Shown: positions 9,323-19,126, counted from the first letter of the stretch. The stretch: 64,000 bases of DNA from Micromonospora sp. NBC_00389 (GCF_036059255.1 NZ_CP107947.1:3100001-3164000); one strand, 5' to 3'. Translations and numbers: made by a program. The notes: generated by a model from the sequence alone, not told the origin.

Positions 9323-10377
9323 CCGGCACCGCCGGCGCTCAATTCGCCACGGCGGTCGGCGCCGGCCCCACCGAAGCGGACTGGGCGGCGGCCGAGGCGT
9401 TGCTACGTGCTCTCCCGCCGACGGGCCGGGTGCTGCTGATCTGCCACGTCAACCCGGACGGCGACGCGCTGGGCAGCATGCTCGGCTTCGGTCTGGGCCT
9501 GCGCCAGTTCGGCGTACGCCGGTTGCAGGCGACCTTTCCCGGGCCGCCGGAGGTACCCGAGCCGTTCCGTGGGCTCCCCGGGCTGGATCTGCTGGTCCCG
9601 GCGAGCGCCGCGGACGCCGACCCGGACCTGGTGATCTGCTTCGACGCGGCGAGCGAGTCGCGCCTCGGCGAGTTGGCCGGGCGGTTGTCGTCCGCCGGCT
9701 CGGCGCTGGTGCTCGACCACCACGCCTCCAACGGCGGCTTCGGCACGGTCAACCTGATCGACCCGACCGCTGCGGCGACGTCGGTGGTGGCGGAGCAGTT
9801 GCTGGCCCGGCTCGGCGTGGCGCTGGATCCGGCCATCGCCGAATGCCTCTACGTGGCGCTGACCACCGACACGGGCTCGTTCCGGTTCGAGGCGACCACC
9901 CCGGCGGTGCACCAGTTGGCCGCCCGGCTGCTGGCCACCGGCATCTCGCCCGGTGACATCTCCCGGCGGGTCTTCGACACCCGGCCCTTCGGCGCGGTCC
10001 GGCTCTTCGGCGAGGTGCTCGGCCGGGCTCGGCTGGAACCGGCCGCGGCCGACGGTCGAGGGTTGGTGTGGACGTTCGCCACCCTGGACGATCTGGCCCG
10101 GCACGACCAGCGGCCGTACGTGCTGGAGGCGTTGATCGACTCGGTGCGGTGCACCGCCGAGGCGGACGTGAGCTGCGTGCTGAAGCAGACCACGCCCGGC
10201 GAGTGGGCCGTGTCGATGCGCAGCAAGGGCGCGGTCGACGTCAGCCGGGTGGCGATCGCCCTGGGCGGCGGTGGCCATCGGTTCGCGGCGGGGTTCACCG
10301 GTCGGGGCACGGTCGATCAGGTGGTCGAGGCGATCCGGGGCCAGCTCGACACGGCGTTGATCCGTCCCGGCGTCTGA
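9319..10377 (+). CDS. nrnA: DHH-family oligoribonuclease / pAp-phosphatase NrnA
   Basis: The 352-residue phosphoesterase carries the DHH motifs: I ICHVNPDGDALGS (about residues 41-53), II CFDAASE, III LVLDHHAS, and IV TTDTGSFRF. It ends with the DHHA1 substrate-binding motif GGGGHRFAAG (about residues 315-324). NrnA enzymes degrade nanoRNA and dephosphorylate 3'-phosphoadenosine 5'-phosphate with Mn. The GTG start overlaps the rbfA stop, the usual arrangement in Gram-positives. It should complete the RNA turnover carried out by PNPase and RNase J, both also encoded in this window. Confidence 0.94.
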   Translation: MTGTAGAQFATAVGAGPTEADWAAAEALLRALPPTGRVLLICHVNPDGDALGSMLGFGLGLRQFGVRRLQATFPGPPEVPEPFRGLPGLDLLVPASAADADPDLVICFDAASESRLGELAGRLSSAGSALVLDHHASNGGFGTVNLIDPTAAATSVVAEQLLARLGVALDPAIAECLYVALTTDTGSFRFEATTPAVHQLAARLLATGISPGDISRRVFDTRPFGAVRLFGEVLGRARLEPAAADGRGLVWTFATLDDLARHDQRPYVLEALIDSVRCTAEADVSCVLKQTTPGEWAVSMRSKGAVDVSRVAIALGGGGHRFAAGFTGRGTVDQVVEAIRGQLDTALIRPGV

Positions 10378-10472
10378 CCTCGACGCCGCGCGTTCGCCCT
10401 GCAGGAAGATCAGGGTCAACTCCGGGGAGTGTTGGTCTTTCCGCGTTCCGTGAGACCGGGAAGAATTGCGGG

Positions 10473-10880
10473 ATGGAGCAGCCGCACGACCTCACCCTGG
10501 AGGCCCCCCGCACCTGGGACCGGCCCGCCGTCTCCGTACCGGTACTCCTCTGCCTGTCGCTCGTCGGTGGCCGGTTCGCTTCGTTCTCCACCGAAGCCAA
10601 CCTGTACACCCTCGGCACCGGCGGCGTGCTGATCTGGCTCGGTCTGAGCAACCGGGTGCCCCGCCGCCCGGCGCCGCGCCGGCTGGGCGTGGGCGCGGCC
10701 TGGTGGGCGCTGCCGGTGGTGGTCTTCGGGGTCTTCGAGGGCGTCACCTTCGTGATGGCGGTGGGCGACGACTTCCCCACCTTCTCACGCCTGGCCGATC
10801 CCCTCCTGGAGGACCATCTCACCCGCTCGGCGGCCTGGTTCGCCTGGCTGGGGGCGTTCTGGGGGTTGGTGCGGCGATGA
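10473..10880 (+). CDS. Small integral membrane protein, unknown function
   Basis: This 135-residue protein has four predicted membrane helices (around VSVPVLLCLSLVGG, LGTGGVLIWLGL, WWALPVVVFGVFEGVTFVMAV and WFAWLGAFWGLV) and short, partly basic loops (RVPRRPAPRRLG). I do not recognise a family with certainty. The ATG at 10473 follows AAGAATTGCGGG. It overlaps the next small membrane gene by four bases (ATGA), so the pair is probably co-translated and may form a complex. It lies downstream of nrnA but separated by 95 bases. Confidence 0.75.
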   Translation: MEQPHDLTLEAPRTWDRPAVSVPVLLCLSLVGGRFASFSTEANLYTLGTGGVLIWLGLSNRVPRRPAPRRLGVGAAWWALPVVVFGVFEGVTFVMAVGDDFPTFSRLADPLLEDHLTRSAAWFAWLGAFWGLVRR

Positions 10881-11089
10881 TGCGGGCACTCGCGATCGGC
10901 GGTTTCATCACCGCGTTTGCGCTCTTCGCCGTGGTCGAGTGGTTGGCCCGCCGGGAGGGCTCCCGGATCCCCACGCTGGGCGAAGTCTGCGCGTACGTGA
11001 TGCGCTACGAGGTCGGCCCCGTGCCGGTGGGCCGGATCGGTCTGTTCGGCTTCTGGTGGTGGCTGGGCTGGCACTTCCTGGCCCGCTGA
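10877..11089 (+). CDS. DUF6186-like small membrane protein
   Basis: A 70-residue protein with an N-terminal membrane helix (ALAIGGFITAFALFAVVEWLA), a cytosolic stretch (RREGSRIPTLGEVCAYVMRYEVGPVPVGR) and a second Trp-rich helix (LFGFWWWLGWHFLAR). The pattern REGS-x-PTLGE-C-x-YVMRY ... GFWWWLGWHF is conserved among actinobacterial small proteins that I recall as DUF6186. It starts inside the stop of the preceding gene (ATGATG). Function unknown. Confidence 0.8.
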   Translation: MMRALAIGGFITAFALFAVVEWLARREGSRIPTLGEVCAYVMRYEVGPVPVGRIGLFGFWWWLGWHFLAR

Positions 11090-11359
11090 GCCGGGCCCCG
11101 CGATGTCCAGATGGCGGGAACCGTGAGCAGTATGTGGACCTGAACGATAGCTTGGGAGACGGTCGGCATCGCGTTGCGGTGCAGGTCATGGGCGGTGGTG
11201 CCACACCTCGCGCTGCCTCCCTCCAGGGTCGGACCGACCCGGGCTCACGCTTCCCAGCCGGCTGCTCCGGTAACCCCGGACCGCCGTGGGGGCGCTCAGC
11301 ACGACCGCCCGTGAGGGCCGCCGCGTGCCGGTGGCTCGCACCCTGGAAGGAGCGCCACC
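11090..11359 (+). other. Intergenic stretch before 29-residue ORF
   Basis: No protein-like frame was found here. The stretch holds short dyads (GTCCA/TGGAC at about 11104-11141; GGGTCGG/CCGACCC near 11226-11240) and could be the 5' leader of the small ORF at 11360. I compared it by eye with known riboswitch cores (ydaO, cobalamin, TPP, SAM) and could not match any. Confidence 0.3.
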
Positions 11360-11449
11360 ATGCCGAACAAGCCCAAGCCAGAGACCACCGACGACGCCCG
11401 CGAGCAGGCCCGCCGCGCGTTGCAGACGTCGATGGACACCCGCCAGTGA
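11360..11449 (+). CDS. Candidate 29-residue hydrophilic peptide
   Basis: An ATG at 11360 preceded by GGAAGGAG (eight-base spacing) opens 29 codons ending TGA at 11449. The peptide begins MPNKPKPETTDDAREQARR and continues ALQTSMDTRQ. It is highly charged, has no membrane segment and would form one amphipathic helix. Codon choice is GC-ending, as in neighbouring genes. It stands alone between two membrane-protein genes. Whether it is translated is unknown; the strong ribosome-binding site is the main argument. Confidence 0.5.
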   Translation: MPNKPKPETTDDAREQARRALQTSMDTRQ

Positions 11450-11639
11450 CCCGATCCGTCCGGCGATGACGCCGCCGACGGCCTCCGTCCACGGCGTCAC
11501 CGCCCGTCTGACCTCAGTCCGCCCGGGCCGCGCCTCGCACTGATCCCGTAGCGCACGACGGCGTAGCCCCGCCGGTCCTCGCCGGTAAGTGCCGGCCTAC
11601 CTTGCGATCCTTACCTGGCTCGTGACAGGATCGCCGGCG

Positions 11640-12953
11640 ATGGACACCAGCACGCTTGCCGCGTCCCCCCGCCGGATCGCCGGCCTCGCCCTGCCCGCCC
11701 TCGTGGTGCTGGCCGCCGAGCCGCTCTATGTGCTGGTCGACACGGCCGTGGTCGGTCACCTCGGCCGGGTGCCACTCGCCGCGCTCGCCGTCGGCGGCAC
11801 GGTCATGACGCTCACCGCGTGGCTCGGCACTGTGGTCGCGTACGGCACCACTGGGCGATCGGCCCGCCGCTTCGGCGCCGGTGACCGGGCGGCGGCGGTG
11901 GCCGAGGGTGTCCAGTCGTCCTGGCTGGCGTTCGGCGTCGGGCTGCTGGTCGCCATCGGCATGCAGTTCGGTGGGGGCGCGCTGGCCCGTACCCTCGCCG
12001 GAGGTGGCGGCGAGGTGGCCGACGCCGCCGCGCAGTGGCTGCGGATCGCGGCGCTCGGCGCCCCCGGCCTGCTGCTCGCCGCCGCCGGCAACGGCTGGCT
12101 GCGCGGAGTACAGGACACCCGCCGCCCGCTGGTCTTCGTGCTCGGCCCCAACCTGCTCTCCGCGCTGCTCTGCCCGCTGCTGGTCTACCCCGGTGGGCTC
12201 GGCCTGGTGGGTTCGGCGGTGGCCAACGTGATCGCGCAGACGCTCGCCGGGGTGCTCTTCGCCGCGGCGCTGGTCGCCGAGCGGGTGTCGCTGCGACCCC
12301 GGCCCCGGCTGATCCGCCAGCAGTTGGTGCTCAGCCGGGACCTGCTGATCCGTGGCGTGGCGTTCCAGGCCAGCTTCCTCTCCGCCACCGCCGTCGCCGC
12401 CCGCTTCGGCGCCGCCGCCGTCGGCGCCCACCAGATCGCGCTGCAGCTCTGGTTCTTCACCGCGCTGGTGCTCGACGCGCTGGCCATCGCCGCGCAGTCC
12501 CTGGTGGGTGCCGCCCTCGGGGCCGGCGACGAGGCGGGCGCCCGGGCGCTGGCCCGCCGGATCGCGCTGCTCGGCGGCGTCTGCGGCGTCGCCTTCGCGC
12601 TGCTCATCGCCGCCGGCGCAGGAGTCGTGCCGTCGTGGTTCAGTTCCGACCCGGGGGTACGCGAGCAGGCCATGGTGGCCTGGCCCTGGTTCGTGGCCAT
12701 GCAGCCGCTGGCCGGGGTGGTGTTCGCGCTCGACGGCGTGCTGATCGGCGCCGGCGACGTGCGTTACCTGCGCAACCTCACCATCGTGGCGGCGCTCGGC
12801 GGCTTCCTGCCGGCCATCTGGCTGGCGTACGGGCTCGACCTCGGGCTGGGCGGCATCTGGGCCGGGCTCACCCTGTTCGTGGTGATCCGGCTGGTCGCCC
12901 TGCTGTTGCGAATGCGCGACGGCCGCTGGGCGGTGGTCGGCGCGGTCCGCTGA
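11640..12953 (+). CDS. dinF: MATE family efflux transporter (DinF type)
   Basis: The 437-residue polytopic protein begins RRIAGLALPALVVLAAEPLYVLVDTAVVGHLG, the typical MATE/DinF N-terminal half. It has about twelve membrane helices and the repeated second half (LLIRGVAFQASFLSATAVAARFGAAAVGAHQIALQLW). MATE proteins export cationic drugs or metabolites in exchange for Na+ or H+. The ATG at 11640 is used; a longer upstream extension has no family match. It stands alone and is convergent with the next minus-strand gene. In actinobacteria dinF commonly lies between nrnA and truB, as here. Substrate is unknown. Confidence 0.93.
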   Translation: MDTSTLAASPRRIAGLALPALVVLAAEPLYVLVDTAVVGHLGRVPLAALAVGGTVMTLTAWLGTVVAYGTTGRSARRFGAGDRAAAVAEGVQSSWLAFGVGLLVAIGMQFGGGALARTLAGGGGEVADAAAQWLRIAALGAPGLLLAAAGNGWLRGVQDTRRPLVFVLGPNLLSALLCPLLVYPGGLGLVGSAVANVIAQTLAGVLFAAALVAERVSLRPRPRLIRQQLVLSRDLLIRGVAFQASFLSATAVAARFGAAAVGAHQIALQLWFFTALVLDALAIAAQSLVGAALGAGDEAGARALARRIALLGGVCGVAFALLIAAGAGVVPSWFSSDPGVREQAMVAWPWFVAMQPLAGVVFALDGVLIGAGDVRYLRNLTIVAALGGFLPAIWLAYGLDLGLGGIWAGLTLFVVIRLVALLLRMRDGRWAVVGAVR

Positions 12954-12974
12954 CCGGGTCGCCGGGCCCGCCGG

Positions 12975-13997
12975 TCAGCATTCCTCGCCGTCGCCGGGAC
13001 GCCAGCCCGGGCCGTAGATGTCCCCGGTCGGTGCCGCCGCCGGCAGGCGTCGTTCCGGCTCAACCTCCAGGTCGATCAGGCCTTTCCGGAGCGCCGGGCA
13101 GGTGGCGTTGAGCACGGTGACGTCGGCGCTCTCCACCCAGAGCCCGCGCGAGGTCGACCGGACGTCCTCCGGATGCGGTACGTGCCAGACCACCTCGTCC
13201 CGAAGGGTGACGAGTTCGGCGCCGGGCGGGTACGCCTGCGGTCGGGGCAGGTCGAAGGAGTAGACCCAGATGAACCGGGTGGAGATCTCCAGCACCCGGA
13301 TCCCGTCGCGGTCGACGGTCGACCGGTACTGCACGGTGCCGCTGGCCCGAATGCCGTCCCTGAACTCCAACTCTGGGGACGCGTCGCGGTCGGTCCGGGT
13401 GGCGTAGCCCAGGCTCGCGCCCTCCGCGAACTCCTTACGCACGTGGTCCCGGTCTTCCGGCGCCAGCAGGGCGAGGAACTTGTCGGGCTTACCGAGGAGC
13501 ATCGAGACATCGAGCCGACCCTGGACCAGCGCCTGCTTGACCATCGCCAGCGCGTCGGCAACCTGCTTGGCGGTGAACGGGGCGGCGGCCCGGGCCGCAG
13601 GCAGGGTGATGGCGGCCTCGCCCACGGCGTACTTCTCGGCCGGCGTGGCGACGAACGGCCCGAGGCTGTTGCCACTCTCGTCGACCGGCCGCGGCGCCGG
13701 CGAGGGTGACCTGGCCAGTCCAGGCCGCAGCGGCTCTCCGTTGTGGATCCGCTGCACGGCGCTGAATCCGCTCCAGCCCAGGATGGCCACCACCACCAGG
13801 GCGACCACCGCGCCGACGCCGCCGAGCAGCTTTCCGGCGTGCCGCTCCCACAGCAGTCGGAGCCGATCCCGCCGGGTCAACGCGTGTTCCGTCGCGGGCT
13901 CCCGCATCCAGTCCAGTACCCGGATCCGCTCGGGTTCGGTGGCGACGCTGTATCGGGCCGCGGTGGTGGGCGGGCTGGCGGGGTCTTCGCTGGTCAT
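12975..13997 (-). CDS. Membrane-anchored protein of unknown function
   Basis: This 340-residue protein has a cytosolic N-terminus of about 55 residues (rich in Arg/Glu), a single membrane helix (LLGGVGAVVALVVVAILGWSGF, about residues 57-78) and an extracytoplasmic domain of about 260 residues. The outer domain contains KQVADALAMVKQALVQGRLDVSMLLG, which looks helical, and strands around RFIWVYSFDLPRP and ELVTLRDEVVWHVPHP. I do not recognise the family. It diverges from truB across 98 bp and is convergent with dinF. Confidence 0.8.
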   Translation of the reverse strand: MTSEDPASPPTTAARYSVATEPERIRVLDWMREPATEHALTRRDRLRLLWERHAGKLLGGVGAVVALVVVAILGWSGFSAVQRIHNGEPLRPGLARSPSPAPRPVDESGNSLGPFVATPAEKYAVGEAAITLPAARAAAPFTAKQVADALAMVKQALVQGRLDVSMLLGKPDKFLALLAPEDRDHVRKEFAEGASLGYATRTDRDASPELEFRDGIRASGTVQYRSTVDRDGIRVLEISTRFIWVYSFDLPRPQAYPPGAELVTLRDEVVWHVPHPEDVRSTSRGLWVESADVTVLNATCPALRKGLIDLEVEPERRLPAAAPTGDIYGPGWRPGDGEEC

Positions 13998-14095
13998 CTG
14001 TCGTCCTGGGTCGACGGGAGCGGGCGAGTGATCTTCGCATCCGGCGCGCCGCCCTGGTGCCCCGTCGCCGGGCCGGTCTGGCAGGCTTGGGCGTC

Positions 14096-14980
14096 GTGAG
14101 CACCGATGGTCTGATCGTGGTCGACAAGCCCGGCGGCATGACGTCGCACGACGTGGTGGCGCGGATCCGCCGGCTGGCGAAGACGCGGAGGGTCGGGCAC
14201 GGCGGCACCCTCGACCCGATGGCCACCGGTGTGCTGGTGATCGGGGTGGGTCGGGCCACCCGACTGCTGACCTACGTGATCGGCGCCGGCAAGAGTTACA
14301 CCGGCACGATCCGACTCGGCCAGGCCACCGTCACCGACGACGCCGAGGGCGACGTGATCGCCAGCACCCCGGCGGGTCAGGTCACCGACGACGGGATCCG
14401 TGCCGCGCTGAGCGCGCTGACCGGTGAGATCGACCAGGTGCCGAGCGCGGTCAGCGCCATCAAGATCGACGGGCAGCGGGCGTACAAGCGGGTGCGCGAC
14501 GGGGAGACCGTCGAGCTGCCGGCGCGGCGGGTCACCATCTCCCGGCTGGAGGTGCTGGCGATCCGCCGCAGCGAGCCGGACGTGGTGGACGTGGACGTGG
14601 ACGTGACCTGCTCCTCCGGGACGTACATCCGGGCCATCGCCCGGGACGCGGGCCTGGCGCTGGGGGTCGGTGGCCACCTGACCGCGCTGCGCCGGACCGC
14701 GGTGGGCGGCTTCACCATCGCCGAGGCGGCCACCCTCGACGAGCTGGAGCAGCGCGCCCCGGACGTGGTCAACCTGCCGCTGGACGCGGCCGCCGACCGG
14801 TTCTTCCCGCGCCGGGAGGCCACGCCCGACGAGGCTCGGGTGCTCGCCCACGGCGGTCCGCTGGACCCGACCGGCCTCGCCGGGCCGTACGCCGTCTTCG
14901 GGCCGGCCGGCGGACTGATCGCTATCGTCAGCGAGCGGGACGGCCGGGCCCGCGCGGAGATCGTGCTCGCCCCGGCCTGA
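14096..14980 (+). CDS. truB: tRNA pseudouridine-55 synthase TruB
   Basis: TruB modifies U55 in the T-loop of tRNAs. The 294-residue protein has the VDKPGGMTSHDVV start motif and the catalytic loop VGHGGTLDPMATGVLVIGVGRATRL with the nucleophilic Asp in TLDP (about residue 42). It also has the SAIKIDGQRAYKRVRDG and CSSGTYIRAIARD segments and a C-terminal PUA-like part. GTG at 14096 is the family start. It precedes ribF by 75 bases, a widely conserved pair. Confidence 0.96.
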   Translation: MSTDGLIVVDKPGGMTSHDVVARIRRLAKTRRVGHGGTLDPMATGVLVIGVGRATRLLTYVIGAGKSYTGTIRLGQATVTDDAEGDVIASTPAGQVTDDGIRAALSALTGEIDQVPSAVSAIKIDGQRAYKRVRDGETVELPARRVTISRLEVLAIRRSEPDVVDVDVDVTCSSGTYIRAIARDAGLALGVGGHLTALRRTAVGGFTIAEAATLDELEQRAPDVVNLPLDAAADRFFPRREATPDEARVLAHGGPLDPTGLAGPYAVFGPAGGLIAIVSERDGRARAEIVLAPA

Positions 14981-15055
14981 CGGCGGGGCGCAGGTCCGCC
15001 GGCCAGCGGCCGGCGGTTTCACCCGCCGGTCGGCGGGCCAGCAGGGAGGAGCGGC

Positions 15056-15985
15056 ATGCAGCGGTGGCGGGGGTACGACGCGGCGCCCGGTGGGTGGGGG
15101 CGCTCGGTCGTCACCATCGGCGTCTTCGACGGCGTGCACAAGGGGCACCAGTCGACCATCGGGCACGCGGTGGCCCGGGCCCGGGAGTTGGGCGTGCAGT
15201 CGGTGGTGGTCACCTTCGACCCGCACCCGGCCGAGGTGGTCCGCCCCGGCTCGCATCCGGCGGTGCTCACCGAGCCGGCCCGCAAGGCGGAGCTGATCGA
15301 GGCGCTCGGCGTGGACGTGCTCTGCGTGGTGCCGTTCACCCCGGAGTTCTCCCGGCTGCCGGCCGAACAGTTCGTGCACGACATCCTGGTCGAGCACCTG
15401 CACGCGGCGCTGGTGGTGGTCGGCAGCAACTTCCGCTTCGGGCACCGGGCGGCCGGCGACGTGGCACTTCTGGAGCGGCTGGGCCGCACCTTCGGTTTCG
15501 GCGTGGAGGGCGGCCCGCTGGTCGCCGAGGACGGGACCGTCTTCTCCTCCACGTACATCCGCTCCTGCGTCGATGCGGGCGACGTGGGCGCGGCGGCGGC
15601 CGCACTGGGTCGCCCGCATCGGCTGGAGGGCGTGGTGGTCCGCGGCGACCAGCGCGGGCGGGAGCTGGGCTTCCCCACCGCCAACCTGCTCTGCCACCGG
15701 CACGCGGCGGTGCCCGCCGACGGGGTGTACGCGGCCCGGCTGGTCCGTCGCGGGCAGCGCGAGCCGCTGATGGCGGCGGTGTCGGTGGGCACCAACCCGA
15801 CCTTCTCCGGCCGGGAGCGGCGGGTGGAGGGGTACGCGCTGGACTTCGACGGCGACCTCTACGGCGAGCGGCTGGCCCTGGACTTCGTGGCGCACCTGCG
15901 CGGACAGATCCGGTACGACTCGATCGAGCCGTTGATCGCCCAGATGGAACAGGACGTCGTACGCACCCGGCGCGCTCTGGCCTGA
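15056..15985 (+). CDS. ribF: Bifunctional riboflavin kinase / FAD synthetase RibF
   Basis: The 309-residue enzyme makes FMN and FAD. The N-terminal adenylyltransferase domain has TIGVFDGVHKGHQ (about residues 20-32), the HxGH-like site in FRFGHRAAGD and the SSTYIRSCVDAGDV motif. The C-terminal riboflavin kinase domain has GFPTANL and the GVYAARLV ... SVGTNPTFSGRERRVEGYALDFDGDLYGERL stretch. The ATG at 15056 has AGGGAGGAG seven to eight bases upstream. No FMN riboswitch is visible in front of it. Confidence 0.96.
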   Translation: MQRWRGYDAAPGGWGRSVVTIGVFDGVHKGHQSTIGHAVARARELGVQSVVVTFDPHPAEVVRPGSHPAVLTEPARKAELIEALGVDVLCVVPFTPEFSRLPAEQFVHDILVEHLHAALVVVGSNFRFGHRAAGDVALLERLGRTFGFGVEGGPLVAEDGTVFSSTYIRSCVDAGDVGAAAAALGRPHRLEGVVVRGDQRGRELGFPTANLLCHRHAAVPADGVYAARLVRRGQREPLMAAVSVGTNPTFSGRERRVEGYALDFDGDLYGERLALDFVAHLRGQIRYDSIEPLIAQMEQDVVRTRRALA

Positions 15986-16083
15986 TCGTCGCGCGAGACG
16001 ATGCGGCCTCGGCCGAGCCCTTGACCGGGTGCTATCGGCGAGTGCTGGTAGTCTTGCGGAGACGTCGGGTGACCGGCGTGGGG

Positions 16084-16146
16084 CCTCGCGTGCCTGCTCG
16101 ACGCCGCGGGTGCGAGGTACCGGTCCGTTCCCGGTCTACCGGGACG
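16084..16146 (+). promoter_or_regulatory. Structured rpsO leader (two hairpins)
   Basis: Between ribF and rpsO are two consecutive stem-loops: CCTCGC/GCGAGG (16084-16089 with 16112-16117) and an adjacent ACCGGT/ACCGG-type stem ending near 16142. A TAGTCT -10-like element lies at about 16051. S15 represses its own synthesis through leader RNA structures in several bacteria, so autogenous control is plausible; this particular structure is my inference. Confidence 0.35.
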
Positions 16147-16186
16147 ACGGACACCTACTTGATCAACCCACCGAAACAGGGAGAAC

Positions 16187-16456
16187 ATGGCGCTCGACCA
16201 GGAAGCCAAGGCCACGATCCGTGCGGAGTACGCGACCGCCGAGGGCGACACCGGTTCGCCGGAGGTCCAGGTTGCGGTCCTCACCAAGCGGATCGCTGAG
16301 CTGACCGAGCACCTGAAGGTGCACAAGCACGACCACCACAGCCGCCGTGGGCTGCTGCTGCTGGTCGGCCGGCGCCGTCGGCTGCTCAACTACGTCCAGA
16401 AGAAGGACATTGCCCGCTACCGGTCGCTCATCGAGCGGCTCGGCCTGCGCCGGTGA
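16187..16456 (+). CDS. rpsO: 30S ribosomal protein S15
   Basis: The 89-residue protein is full length and has the S15 signature [25 protein letters not shown] (about residues 41-66) that contacts 16S rRNA helix 22. The N-terminus [29 protein letters not shown] is typical. The ATG is preceded by an AGGGAGAA site. It is followed by a stem-loop and then pnp, the classical rpsO-pnp arrangement. Confidence 0.97.
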   Translation: MALDQEAKATIRAEYATAEGDTGSPEVQVAVLTKRIAELTEHLKVHKHDHHSRRGLLLLVGRRRRLLNYVQKKDIARYRSLIERLGLRR

Positions 16457-16461
16457 CGTGA

Positions 16462-16491
16462 CGGGGGAGTGGCCGACCGGCCGCTCCCCCG
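16462..16491 (+). terminator. rpsO-pnp intergenic hairpin
   Basis: A 13-bp stem (arms 16462-16474 and 16479-16491, one G-U pair, four-base loop) starts five bases after the rpsO stop. It is either a terminator or an RNase III-type processing hairpin in the rpsO-pnp message, as known in other bacteria. Confidence 0.7.
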
Positions 16492-16682
16492 ATCGGCGTC
16501 CCACCTGAAGAACACGGGCCGCGCGACCACCCGAGAGGGAGCCGGTCAGCGTACCGGTCTCCGGTAGTGGCCCCCGGGAACCCCGGCATCATGCCGGCCA
16601 CCCGGGCGCTTCGATCGAAGACCGGCCGGCTGAGCAGCTCCCCAATGTCGTGGGCCCACGACGCGAAGGAGCACGACAGCAC

Positions 16683-19079
16683 ATGACCGAGACCACACTC
16701 GGCACCGAATCCCGTACCGCTGTGATCGACAACGGGTCCTTCGGCACCCGTGAGATCACCTTCTCCACCGGCCGGCTGGCCCGCCAGGCCGCCGGTTCCG
16801 TCATCGCCCAGCTGGGTGAGACGGTCGTTCTCTCCGCCACCACCGCCGGTAAGCACCCGAAGGAGCAGTTCGACTTCTTCCCGCTGACCGTCGACGTCGA
16901 GGAGCGGATGTACGCCGCGGGCCGGATCCCCGGCTCGTTCTTCCGCCGTGAGGGCCGGCCCAGCGAGGACGCGATCCTCACCTGCCGGCTGATCGACCGG
17001 CCGCTGCGCCCGTCCTTCGTCAAGGGCCTGCGCAACGAGGTCCAGGTCGTCGAGACCATCCTCGCGCTCGACCCGCAGCACCCGTACGACGTCGTGGCCA
17101 TCAACGCCGCCTCGATGTCGACCAAGCTGTCGGGTCTGCCGTTCTCCGGCCCGATCGGTGCGACCCGGGTCGCGCACATCGACGGCCAGTGGGTTGCCTT
17201 CCCGACCCTGGAGGAGCTGGCCCGGGCCACCTTCGACATGGTCGTGGCCGGCCGCACGCTCGAGGACGGCGACGTCGCGATCATGATGGTCGAGGCCGAG
17301 GCCACGCCGAACGCGGTCGCCCTGATCGCGGGCGGCGCCGTCGCGCCGACCGAGGAGATCGTGGCCAGCGGTCTGGAGGCCGCCAAGCCCGCCATCCGCG
17401 AGCTGTGCCGCGCGCAGAGCGAGCTGGCCGAGGTCGCCGCCAAGCCGGTCACCGAGTTCCCGGTGTTCCTGGACTACCAGGACGACGTGTACGACGCGGT
17501 GGCCGAGCTGGCCCGCGGCGACGTGGCCGAGGCGATCACCATCGCCGGCAAGGCGGACCGCGAGGAGGCCCTGGACCGGGTCAAGGCCCGGGTCGCCGAG
17601 GAACTGGGCGGTCGGTTCGAGGGCCGGGAGAGGGAGCTCAGCGCCGCCTTCCGGTCGCTGACCAAGTCCGAGGTGCGCAACCGGGTGCTGCGCGAGCAGG
17701 TCCGGATGGACGGCCGCGGCCCGCGTGACATCCGGTCGCTGACCGCCGAGGTCGGCGTGCTGCCCCGCGTGCACGGTTCGGCGCTGTTCGAGCGGGGCGA
17801 GACCCAGATCCTGGGCGTCACCACGCTGAACATGCTCCGCATGGAGCAGATGGTGGACACGCTGTCCCCCGAGAACCGCAAGCGCTACATGCACAACTAC
17901 AACTTCCCGCCGTACTCGACCGGTGAGACCGGCCGGGTCGGCTCGCCGAAGCGGCGCGAGATCGGCCACGGCGCACTCGCCGAGCGGGCGCTGATCCCGG
18001 TGCTGCCGTCGCGCGAGGAGTTCCCGTACGCCATCCGGCAGGTCTCCGAGGCGCTCGGCTCCAACGGCTCCACCTCGATGGGTTCGGTCTGCGCCTCGAC
18101 GCTGGGCCTGCTCTCCGCGGGTGTGCCGCTGAAGGCGCCGGTCGCCGGCATCGCCATGGGCCTCATCTCCGACGAGGTGGACGGCAAGACCCAGTACGTG
18201 ACGCTGACCGACATCCTCGGTGCCGAGGACGCGTTCGGTGACATGGACTTCAAGGTCGCCGGCACGCCGGACTTCGTCACCGCGCTCCAGCTCGACACCA
18301 AGCTCAACGGCATCCCGTCGGACGTGCTGGCCGCCGCGTTGCAGCAGGCGAACGAGGCCCGGCAGGTCATCCTCGGCGTGATGAAGGCGGCGATCGAGGC
18401 TCCGGCCGAGATGTCGGACTACGCGCCGCGGGTCACCACCGTCAAGATCCCGGTCGACAAGATCGGCATGGTGATCGGCCCGAAGGGGCAGACCATCAAC
18501 GCGATCCAGGACGAGACCGGCGCCGAGATCTCCATCGAGGACGACGGCACGATCTACGTCGGCGCCACCAACGGCCCGTCGGCCCAGGCGGCCGTCGACC
18601 GGATCAACGGGATCGCCAACCCGACGCTGCCGAAGCAGGGCGAGCGGTTCCTCGGCACGGTGGTCAAGACCGCCGCGTTCGGTGCGTTCATCTCGCTGCT
18701 GCCGGGTCGCGACGGCCTGCTGCACATCTCCAAGGTGGGCGACGGCAAGCGGGTCGAGCGCGTTGAGGACTTCCTCAACGTCGGCGACCGGGTCGAGGTC
18801 GAGATCGCGGACATCGACGCCCGCGGCAAGATCTACCTGGACAAGGTCCGTCCGGAGGGCGCCGAGGCGCCGGCCGCCGGTGAGGCCGCCGGTGGCGACC
18901 GTCCGGCTGGCCGGGACCGGGGCGACCGTGGCCCGCGTGACCGCGGTGACCGCGAGCGTGGCGGCGACCGGGGCGGGCGTGGCCCGGAGCGCGGCACTGG
19001 CGGCGGCGAGGGCGGCAACGGCGGCGGCGAGGGTGGCGAGGGCGGCGAGCGTCCGCGCCGCCGGACCCGGCACAGCTGA
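16683..19079 (+). CDS. pnp: Polynucleotide phosphorylase / guanosine pentaphosphate synthetase
   Basis: The 798-residue exoribonuclease carries two RNase PH domains (first around [17 protein letters not shown], second around [18 protein letters not shown] ... [25 protein letters not shown]). These are joined by an all-helical linker, then KH ([26 protein letters not shown]) and S1 ([26 protein letters not shown]) domains. The C-terminus is an Arg/Gly/Asp-rich low-complexity tail of about 75 residues with RDRGDR-type repeats, likely disordered and RNA-binding. The ATG at 16683 follows GAAGGAG. In actinobacteria this enzyme also acts as guanosine pentaphosphate synthetase; that role is known for the family, not visible here. 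Confidence 0.97.
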   Translation: MTETTLGTESRTAVIDNGSFGTREITFSTGRLARQAAGSVIAQLGETVVLSATTAGKHPKEQFDFFPLTVDVEERMYAAGRIPGSFFRREGRPSEDAILTCRLIDRPLRPSFVKGLRNEVQVVETILALDPQHPYDVVAINAASMSTKLSGLPFSGPIGATRVAHIDGQWVAFPTLEELARATFDMVVAGRTLEDGDVAIMMVEAEATPNAVALIAGGAVAPTEEIVASGLEAAKPAIRELCRAQSELAEVAAKPVTEFPVFLDYQDDVYDAVAELARGDVAEAITIAGKADREEALDRVKARVAEELGGRFEGRERELSAAFRSLTKSEVRNRVLREQVRMDGRGPRDIRSLTAEVGVLPRVHGSALFERGETQILGVTTLNMLRMEQMVDTLSPENRKRYMHNYNFPPYSTGETGRVGSPKRREIGHGALAERALIPVLPSREEFPYAIRQVSEALGSNGSTSMGSVCASTLGLLSAGVPLKAPVAGIAMGLISDEVDGKTQYVTLTDILGAEDAFGDMDFKVAGTPDFVTALQLDTKLNGIPSDVLAAALQQANEARQVILGVMKAAIEAPAEMSDYAPRVTTVKIPVDKIGMVIGPKGQTINAIQDETGAEISIEDDGTIYVGATNGPSAQAAVDRINGIANPTLPKQGERFLGTVVKTAAFGAFISLLPGRDGLLHISKVGDGKRVERVEDFLNVGDRVEVEIADIDARGKIYLDKVRPEGAEAPAAGEAAGGDRPAGRDRGDRGPRDRGDRERGGDRGGRGPERGTGGGEGGNGGGEGGEGGERPRRRTRHS

Positions 19080-19126
19080 TCGTCGTACATCGCATCACCC
19101 ACCCCTCGTCGAACCGGGAGCAGTAC

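Noticed and set aside
11090..11359. Possible riboswitch (ydaO, cobalamin, TPP) before the 29-residue ORF
   Set aside because: Only short dyads are visible; none of the conserved cores of these classes could be aligned by eye.
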